Positions 6,074 through 10,459 of a stretch of DNA of 10,459 bases are shown here, in pieces. Every line of letters begins with the position of its first letter. Position 1 is the first letter of the stretch. The notes below the pieces were generated by a model. It made no database searches. It worked only from the letters and a program-made list of their open reading frames with translations, and had not been told where the DNA came from. This DNA is from SIG440 sp045592585 (GTDB lineage Bacteria > Bacillota > Clostridia > Monoglobales > Monoglobaceae): NCBI GenBank assembly GCA_045592585.1, contig JAZNVB010000069.1, positions 1 to 10,459 of the forward strand. Direction: 5' to 3'. The translations under genes and the position numbers were made by a program.

Positions 6074-6343
6074 ATGATATACAACCACATTTTTATCGGC
6101 TGGAATATTCTTGTTGCGCTGATTTACGGTATCGACAAATTTCTTGCACGACGCAAAAAAAGACGAATAAGCGAACAAAACCTCCTTATACTTGCATTTT
6201 TGCTTGGTGGTTTTGGGGCAATGTTTGGAATGATAGTATTTAATCATAAAACAAGCAAGGGTAAATTCAGATTTTTTACTCCCATAACAGCAGTGCTGAA
6301 TATTGGTGTTCTTTATATGATACAAAGGAGTGGTATATTTTGA
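6074..6343 (+). CDS. DUF1294 family small membrane protein
   Basis: The 89-residue protein has three hydrophobic segments (about residues 4-22, 36-55 and 70-85). It matches the DUF1294 pattern: NILVALIYGIDKFLARRKKRRISEQNLL, then LAFLLGGFGAMFGMIVFNHKTSKGKFRF. Family hallmarks visible are Y-G-x-D-K, R-R-I-x-E, the glycine-rich turn and H-K-T. The biochemical role of the family is unknown; some larger members carry an extra cold-shock domain, absent here. The AGGTGA site at 6064-6069 supports the ATG. Its stop overlaps the start of the next gene, so the two are probably translationally coupled. Confidence 0.9.
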   Translation: MIYNHIFIGWNILVALIYGIDKFLARRKKRRISEQNLLILAFLLGGFGAMFGMIVFNHKTSKGKFRFFTPITAVLNIGVLYMIQRSGIF

Positions 6344-7122
6344 AGATAGCATATATAGGAATAGATTTATTTTTTAATGCTCTTGAAAGTCTTGAAAATC
6401 TTGGCTGTGAAATAGGTGAAATCTTTACCTGCAAAACTGATAATATAACCGAATTTAACCTTAAAATATGCCACTATGCATCATCACACAACATTCCCTG
6501 CAAGCTGACACGAATAACAGTTGATGATATTGAAAGGCTAAAAAAGGAAGGCTATGCCTTTGCCGTTTGTGCAGGTTATTATTTTAAAATTCCTGTCTGC
6601 ACCGGCTTTCCCATTGTGAATATTCACCCCAGCCTTTTGCCTGTTGGCAGGGGCTCATGGCCCATGCCGCAGACCATTCTTAAAGGAATGAAAAAAAGCG
6701 GTGTTACCATTCACAAAATTGCCGAAGGCTTTGATACTGGTGATATTTTGTTGCAAAGGGAATTTGAGCTGACCGATGATGAAACCTTAGTGTCATTCAT
6801 GGATAAGGTTTATGCCCTTATTCCCCCCATGATGAAAGAGCTGACAAATAATTTTAACGAGCTGTATTCAGGCGCCACACCTCAGGGCGAGGGCGACTAT
6901 TGGGACGCTCCCACCGACGAAGATATGACGGTAACCGAGGATATGACAGCAGCTACTGCCGACCGCATCCTTCGTGCCTTTTTGGGATATGAATGTATAT
7001 ATAAAGGAAAAGGCAAAAACTGCAAAATAATAGGCGGCAGAGCCCATAAGGGCACCGCCACCGAAAATGATAATGTCCTGCCAATTAAGGATGGATATAT
7101 TGAGTTTATAAGATACATTTAA
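6340..7122 (+). CDS. Formyltransferase-fold protein (methionyl-tRNA formyltransferase-like), substrate unknown
   Basis: This 260-residue protein has a 10-formyltetrahydrofolate-dependent formyltransferase domain (about residues 1-170). The catalytic triad is present: Asn94 and His96 in VNIHPSLLPVGRGSWP, and Asp132 in EGFDTGDILLQ. SLLPxxRG is the classic loop of Fmt, PurN and sugar-nucleotide formyltransferases. It is shorter than a true Fmt (about 310 residues), and its C-terminal 70 residues (RILRAFLGYECIYKGKGKNCKIIGGRA) form a small, diverged version of the Fmt C-terminal domain. It is therefore more likely to formylate another amine, such as an amino sugar, than initiator tRNA; this is inference. 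The start is TTG at 6340, 9 nt after AAAGGAG, overlapping the upstream stop in TTGA. The 3' end overlaps the convergent relQ by 4 nt. Confidence 0.85.
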   Translation: MKIAYIGIDLFFNALESLENLGCEIGEIFTCKTDNITEFNLKICHYASSHNIPCKLTRITVDDIERLKKEGYAFAVCAGYYFKIPVCTGFPIVNIHPSLLPVGRGSWPMPQTILKGMKKSGVTIHKIAEGFDTGDILLQREFELTDDETLVSFMDKVYALIPPMMKELTNNFNELYSGATPQGEGDYWDAPTDEDMTVTEDMTAATADRILRAFLGYECIYKGKGKNCKIIGGRAHKGTATENDNVLPIKDGYIEFIRYI

Positions 7123-7793
7123 ACAAGGTCAATATAATGTGCTATATCCTGCATCTCGGTATCTGTTGCAGAAATTACATCGGCACATTTTTTAAGGCGT
7201 GCAGCAATCTCTTCGGGGTTGGGCACGTCTTTTTTGTATTTAACGTGATGTTCAAGGCTTGCCCAGAAATCCATTGCAATTGTGCGTATCTGCACCTCCA
7301 CCTTTACCGGCTGTTTTTTGTCCGAGAAGAAAACCGGTATTTCAATAATCATATGATAACTGCGATAACCATTTGCCTTTGGCTTTTTGATATAATCCTT
7401 AACTGCGATAAGGTTTATATCATCCTGACGGGTCAGCATATTGGCAACTGTATAAATATCGTCAATAAATGAGCATATTACCCTGACACCTGCCACGTCG
7501 TTAAGGTGTGCAGAAACCGCATCCAGTGTAACAGGGAGCTGATTGCGCATCAGCTTTTCGGCAATGCTTTTTGGTTTTTTAATACGGTATTTTATAGTTT
7601 CAATAGGATTGCGCTTATACCGCACCGACATTTCCTGGCTGAGCACCTCCAGCTTGGTGGTAACCTCCTGAATGGCACACTGATAAATCATCATCAGCTC
7701 TTCAAACTGGTGCGCATAGTCTGCAAAAATTTTGCCCGTGTCCTCAGGGATATTTACCTGAGCTAAAAACGCTTTTTTAAGTTCTTGTTCCAT
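7119..7793 (-). CDS. relQ: Small alarmone synthetase (RelA/SpoT-domain GTP pyrophosphokinase, RelQ type)
   Basis: It makes (p)ppGpp by moving pyrophosphate from ATP to GDP or GTP. At 224 residues it consists of the synthetase domain only, with no HD hydrolase domain and no TGS/ACT regulatory part, as in SasB/RelQ. Motifs in order: YRIKKPKSIAEKL (69-81), Asp99 in NDVAGVRVICSF, KANGYRSYH (139-147) with the nucleotide-stacking Tyr143, Glu166 in VEVQIRTIAMDFWASLEHHVKYK (164-187), all intact. RelQ proteins form tetramers in the cytoplasm and respond mainly through their expression level. The gene starts 19 nt after the proA stop on the same strand with AAAGGATG upstream, so it is likely expressed from the proA transcript. 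It has an N-terminal extension of about 25 residues relative to B. subtilis SasB. Confidence 0.93.
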   Translation of the reverse strand: MEQELKKAFLAQVNIPEDTGKIFADYAHQFEELMMIYQCAIQEVTTKLEVLSQEMSVRYKRNPIETIKYRIKKPKSIAEKLMRNQLPVTLDAVSAHLNDVAGVRVICSFIDDIYTVANMLTRQDDINLIAVKDYIKKPKANGYRSYHMIIEIPVFFSDKKQPVKVEVQIRTIAMDFWASLEHHVKYKKDVPNPEEIAARLKKCADVISATDTEMQDIAHYIDLV

Positions 7794-7812
7794 TGTTATT
7801 TACATCCTTTAA

Positions 7813-9057
7813 TCATCTTATTTGTCCGCAGCCACGGATAATGTATTTTGTTGTGGTAAGAGCTTTAAGCCCCATGGGGCCTCGTGCATGAATTTTTTGG
7901 GTACTGATACCGATTTCTGCACCAAAGCCAAATTCAAAGCCGTCGGTAAAACGGGTCGACGCATTAACATAAACCGCAGCCGCATCAATGCTTTGCAGAA
8001 ACTTTTGAGCATTTGCATCATCCTTTGTAACTATCGCCTCGGAATGACGGCTGCCGTATCTGTTGATATGCTCAATCGCCTCAGCAATGCCATCAACAAC
8101 CTTTACGCCAATCTTCAAATCAAGGTATTCTGTGCCCCAGTCATCCTCTGTGGCAGGGGTGGCATCAGGGTAAATACCGCAAACCTCATCATCACCGATA
8201 ATCTCAACCGACTTTTCGGCAAGAGCCTTTAAAATACAAGGCAAAAATTCCTTTGCAACCGACTTGTGCACAAGAAGCTTTTCCTCCGCATTGCAAACAG
8301 AAGGCCGTGATGTTTTGGCATTGATAATAATTTTCTCTGCCATATCAAAATCAGCACTTTCGTCAACAAAAACATGGCAGTTACCCGTGCCCGTTTCAAT
8401 AGCAGGAACGGTAGCATTTTCAACAACACTGCGGATAAGACCTGCACCGCCACGGGGAATTATTACATCAAGATAATCATTTAATTTCATCAGGGCAAGG
8501 GCGCTTTCACGGCTTGTATCTTCAACAAGATTTACACAGTCGGCAGGCAGGCCAACCGATTTAAGTGCATCACGAATAACGCTTGTAATCGCCATACTTG
8601 ATGCGTGAGCTTCCTTGCCGCAACGCAAAATACAAGCGTTTCCTGATTTGATGCACAATGCCGCCGCATCTGCAGTAACATTGGGCCGTGCCTCATAAAT
8701 AATTCCCACAACACCTAGGGGAACACGCACCTCGCCAATCAGCAACCCATTGGGGCGTGTGAACTGGCTGACCATCTCGCCAATTGGGTCGGGAAGGTCG
8801 GTAACCTGACGTATGCCCTCTGCCATTGCAGCAATTCTTTCATCATTTAACGTAAGTCTGTCAATAAGCCCCTCTGAAATACCGTTTTTGCGTGCAGAGT
8901 CAATATCCTTTTTGTTTTCTGCAAGGATATAGTCTGCCTTTTCCAAAAAAGCTTGTGCTATTTTATTTAAAGCGGCATTTTTAACATCTTCACCTGCAAC
9001 TGCAAGATGGGATGCAGCCAGCTTTGCCGCCTGACCTTTTATTTTGAGTTCTTCCAC
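7813..9057 (-). CDS. proA: Gamma-glutamyl phosphate reductase
   Basis: ProA reduces gamma-glutamyl phosphate with NADPH to glutamate semialdehyde, the second step of proline synthesis. The 414-residue length is standard. It has the aldehyde-dehydrogenase fold: VPLGVVGIIYEARPNVTADAAALCIKSGNACILR (112-145) is the nucleotide-binding part, VIIPRGGAGLI (198-208) and IETGTGNCHVFVD follow, and catalytic Cys255 lies in AKTSRPSVCNAEEK. The C-terminal FGFGAEIGISTQKIHARGPMGLKALTTTKYIIRG block is intact. The start is GTG at 9057, with AGAGGTGA about 8 nt upstream. In most bacteria proB (glutamate 5-kinase) lies immediately upstream; here the upstream gene is instead a LOG-family gene, and proB is not in the window. 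Confidence 0.97.
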   Translation of the reverse strand: MEELKIKGQAAKLAASHLAVAGEDVKNAALNKIAQAFLEKADYILAENKKDIDSARKNGISEGLIDRLTLNDERIAAMAEGIRQVTDLPDPIGEMVSQFTRPNGLLIGEVRVPLGVVGIIYEARPNVTADAAALCIKSGNACILRCGKEAHASSMAITSVIRDALKSVGLPADCVNLVEDTSRESALALMKLNDYLDVIIPRGGAGLIRSVVENATVPAIETGTGNCHVFVDESADFDMAEKIIINAKTSRPSVCNAEEKLLVHKSVAKEFLPCILKALAEKSVEIIGDDEVCGIYPDATPATEDDWGTEYLDLKIGVKVVDGIAEAIEHINRYGSRHSEAIVTKDDANAQKFLQSIDAAAVYVNASTRFTDGFEFGFGAEIGISTQKIHARGPMGLKALTTTKYIIRGCGQIR

Positions 9058-9079
9058 TTAATTTCACCTCTTAAAGCAT

Positions 9080-9119
9080 TTTACCACAGCCCCGATTAAA
9101 AATCAACGGCTGTGGTAAA
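9080..9119. repeat. Long inverted repeat between the LOG gene and proA
   Basis: Perfect 12-nt arms (9080-9091, TTTACCACAGCC, and 9108-9119, GGCTGTGGTAAA) enclose a 16-nt loop that itself holds GATT/AATC. It may end the LOG transcript or attenuate proA on the minus strand, but no T-tract follows it there (AATGCTTTAA). The plus-strand side is somewhat T-rich but has no upstream plus-strand gene. It is 23 nt from the proA start. Confidence 0.6.
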
Positions 9120-9144
9120 TTGTTTAAGTTTTGTTCATAAATTC

Positions 9145-9723
9145 TTAACCGATATGTTTCATTTCGTGAATATTAAATCCCGGGTCGGTGTAATTTTCGA
9201 TATAGTCAAGCATTGCCGAAGTTTCGTCAAAGGTTTCATAAAGTTTCATTGACGCAGGCTTCATAAAATGAAGGTCGGCTGTGCGCTGCATAAGTTCATT
9301 GATTATGTCATAATAACCCAATGTGTTAAGCACCGCTATCGCTTTTGGATGGCGGTCAAGCTGCTTTAAGGTAAGGATTTCAAAAAATTCTTCATAAGTG
9401 CCAATTCCGCCCGGTGTCATAATAAAGGCATCGGCACGGTCTTCCATAATCTGCTTTCTCTCACGCATGGTTTCGGTGTAAATAAACTCGGTACACTTGT
9501 CATAAAGAACGCCGTCCACCTGAAAGAACGAGGGTGCAACACCGATTATCTCGCCGCCGCCACGGGTCATTCCACGGGCAACAGCCCCCATAAGACCGCA
9601 GGCACCGCCGCCATAAACCAGCGAATGTCCTCGCCTTGCCATTTCCTCGCCCAAGACTTCCCCTGCCTCTATGTATCTTTTGTCAATTGCATCGCTTGAT
9701 GCACCGTAAACACATATATTCAT
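9145..9723 (-). CDS. LOG family protein (nucleoside 5'-monophosphate phosphoribohydrolase-like)
   Basis: This is a Rossmann-type protein of the TIGR00730/LOG family. Such enzymes cleave the N-glycosidic bond of nucleoside monophosphates; plant and actinobacterial members activate cytokinins. Motifs, numbered from the chosen start: NICVYGASSDAIDKRYIEAG at the N-terminus, LVYGGGACGLMGAVARG, MRERKQIMEDRADAFIMTPGGIGTYEEFFE with the hallmark PGGxGTxxE, and a helical C-terminus. I chose ATG 9723 (192 residues), preceded by GGAGG at 9738-9734 with a 10-nt spacer. An in-frame GTG at 9744 would place that ribosome binding site inside the gene. Older annotations call the family lysine decarboxylase, which is misleading. 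The true substrate in this organism is unknown. Confidence 0.93.
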   Translation of the reverse strand: MNICVYGASSDAIDKRYIEAGEVLGEEMARRGHSLVYGGGACGLMGAVARGMTRGGGEIIGVAPSFFQVDGVLYDKCTEFIYTETMRERKQIMEDRADAFIMTPGGIGTYEEFFEILTLKQLDRHPKAIAVLNTLGYYDIINELMQRTADLHFMKPASMKLYETFDETSAMLDYIENYTDPGFNIHEMKHIG

Positions 9724-9756
9724 AAAGTCAAAACCTCCGTTCACTAATATATGCTA

Positions 9757-9785
9757 AGTATATCACAATTGCTACAAAAAATCAA
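9757..9785 (-). promoter_or_regulatory. Promoter of the LOG gene
   Basis: The minus strand reads TTGATT (9785-9780), a 17-nt spacer and TATACT (9762-9757), with an extended -10 TG one base before TATACT. The start is predicted near 9750, 27 nt before the chosen ATG, which supports ATG 9723 over GTG 9744. Confidence 0.75.
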
Positions 9786-9814
9786 TTGACTATTTTCGAT
9801 AATTGTTGTATAAT
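9786..9814 (+). promoter_or_regulatory. Promoter of the methionine-gamma-lyase family gene
   Basis: TTGACT (9786-9791), a 17-nt spacer and TATAAT (9809-9814) are near consensus. The predicted start at about 9821 gives a very short leader of about 16 nt, with GGAGG at 9823-9827 almost at its 5' end. Its -35 hexamer directly abuts the -35 of the LOG promoter. Confidence 0.8.
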
Positions 9815-9836
9815 TCTTCCTTGGAGGCGTAAGAAA

Positions 9837-10459
9837 ATGGCAAAAGATAACATTTATTCGAACTTTGGCATCTGTGATGAGGTTTTTGACTTTGGCGAAA
9901 GAATAATCAAAAGTCTTGCCGACAGATTTCATAATATAGACGAAACCGCGGAGTATAATCAGCTTAAAGTGATTTCTGCAATGCAGAAAAACCGTGTTGA
10001 TGCGGCGTGCTTTAACGAATCAACAGGCTATGGCTATGACGATGTGGGCCGTGACACTTTAGAACAGGTTTATGCTGACTGTTTTAATTGTGAGGATGCC
10101 CTTGTGCGCCCACAGATTACCTGCGGAACACACGCCCTTGCCCTTGCACTCAGCGCAAATCTGCGCCCCGGCGACGAACTGCTTTCACCTGTGGGCAAGC
10201 CCTATGACACATTGGAGGGTGTAATTGGAATCCGTCCAACAACAGGCTCTCTTGCAGAATACGGCGTTACCTACCGTCAGGTTGACCTGCTTCCCGACGG
10301 CGGTTTTGACTGGGAAGGAATAAAAAACGCCATCAACGAAAAAACACGCCTTGTTACAATCCAGAGGTCAAAGGGCTATCAAACCAGAAAGACCTTTTCG
10401 GTGGCTGAAATTGCAGAAATAATTAAATTTGTTAAAAATATAAAACCCGATGTTCTTTG
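9837..10459 (+). CDS. Methionine gamma-lyase family / aluminium-resistance family PLP enzyme (partial, N-terminal 207 residues)
   Basis: The gene runs off the right edge. The ATG at 9837 has GGAGG 9 nt upstream and yields MAKDNIYSNFGICDEVFDFGERI. Family-defining segments follow: ACFNESTGYGYDDVGRDTLEQVYADCFNCEDALVRPQITCGTHALALAL (about residues 58-106), then PGDELLSPVGKPYDTLEGVIGI and LVTIQRSKGYQTRKTFSVAEI. This is the Met_gamma_lyase (PF06838) group of PLP-dependent fold type I enzymes, often annotated as aluminium resistance protein; the actual reaction is uncertain. The PLP-binding lysine would lie beyond the window. It is divergent from the LOG gene with back-to-back promoters. No truncation or frameshift is seen in the visible part. 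Confidence 0.92.
   Translation, partial: MAKDNIYSNFGICDEVFDFGERIIKSLADRFHNIDETAEYNQLKVISAMQKNRVDAACFNESTGYGYDDVGRDTLEQVYADCFNCEDALVRPQITCGTHALALALSANLRPGDELLSPVGKPYDTLEGVIGIRPTTGSLAEYGVTYRQVDLLPDGGFDWEGIKNAINEKTRLVTIQRSKGYQTRKTFSVAEIAEIIKFVKNIKPDVL

Noticed and set aside
6062..6352. 96-residue minus-strand frame opposite DUF1294
   Set aside because: It is antisense to a protein matching a known family and has no start signals.
9724..9744. GTG start at 9744 for the LOG gene (7 extra residues)
   Set aside because: The GGAGG site at 9734-9738 would lie inside the gene, and the promoter start at about 9750 leaves no room for another site; ATG 9723 fits better.
9744..9932. 62-residue minus-strand frame over the 5' end of the PLP-enzyme gene
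   Set aside because: It lies across the divergent promoters and antisense to a clear coding start, with no recognisable motif.
1..10459. CRISPR array, insertion sequence or prophage genes
   Set aside because: No regularly spaced direct repeats, transposase motifs, terminal inverted repeats with target duplications or phage structural genes are visible.

Overview
The window looks like chromosomal DNA from a gut-type, low-to-mid GC Firmicute of class Clostridia (Oscillospiraceae/Ruminococcaceae-like). The grounds are Gram-positive style AGGAGG ribosome binding sites, an EIICB-type sugar phosphotransferase operon, a copper-amine-oxidase-type stalk domain protein, a RelQ-type alarmone synthetase, and a methionine-gamma-lyase/aluminium-resistance family enzyme. 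This assignment is inferred from gene types, not from a marker gene. No insertion sequence, CRISPR array, rRNA or phage gene is visible.

Layout, left to right. (1) Positions 1-1350, minus strand: a TTGACA-17-TATTCT promoter, then a leader of about 400 nt with a 16-codon reading frame, a run of hairpins and an intrinsic terminator. It is followed by a 222-residue protein of unknown function and, 19 nt later, a secreted stalk-domain protein cut by the window edge. (2) Positions 1440-5184, plus strand: a sugar PTS operon of enzyme I (ptsI), soluble EIIA (crr-like) and a MalX/PtsG-type EIICB permease, with no HPr gene. (3) Positions 5204-5674, minus strand: a TspO/MBR membrane protein, converging on the PTS operon at a shared terminator hairpin. 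(4) Positions 5755-6029, plus strand: consensus promoter, tRNA-Leu(GAG), tRNA-Gln(CTG) and a strong terminator. (5) Positions 6074-7122, plus strand: a small DUF1294 membrane protein overlapping a TTG-started formyltransferase-fold enzyme. (6) Positions 7119-9057, minus strand: proA then relQ, 19 nt apart. (7) Positions 9145-9723, minus strand: a LOG-family nucleotide hydrolase, divergent from (8) the 5' part of a PLP enzyme of the methionine-gamma-lyase family, which runs off the right edge.

How the genes work together: the PTS operon forms a near-complete phosphorelay (PEP to enzyme I, then HPr encoded elsewhere, then EIIA, then EIIB), taking up glucose, maltose or a related sugar. proA and relQ appear to share one transcript, which joins proline synthesis to (p)ppGpp synthesis. 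The rest is mainly housekeeping or stress metabolism.

The most unusual part is the non-coding stretch at 907-1439. A strong minus-strand promoter feeds a heavily structured leader ending in a 13-bp terminator about 40 nt before an unrecognised gene. That is the architecture of an attenuator-controlled gene, or of a stand-alone structured RNA with read-through.
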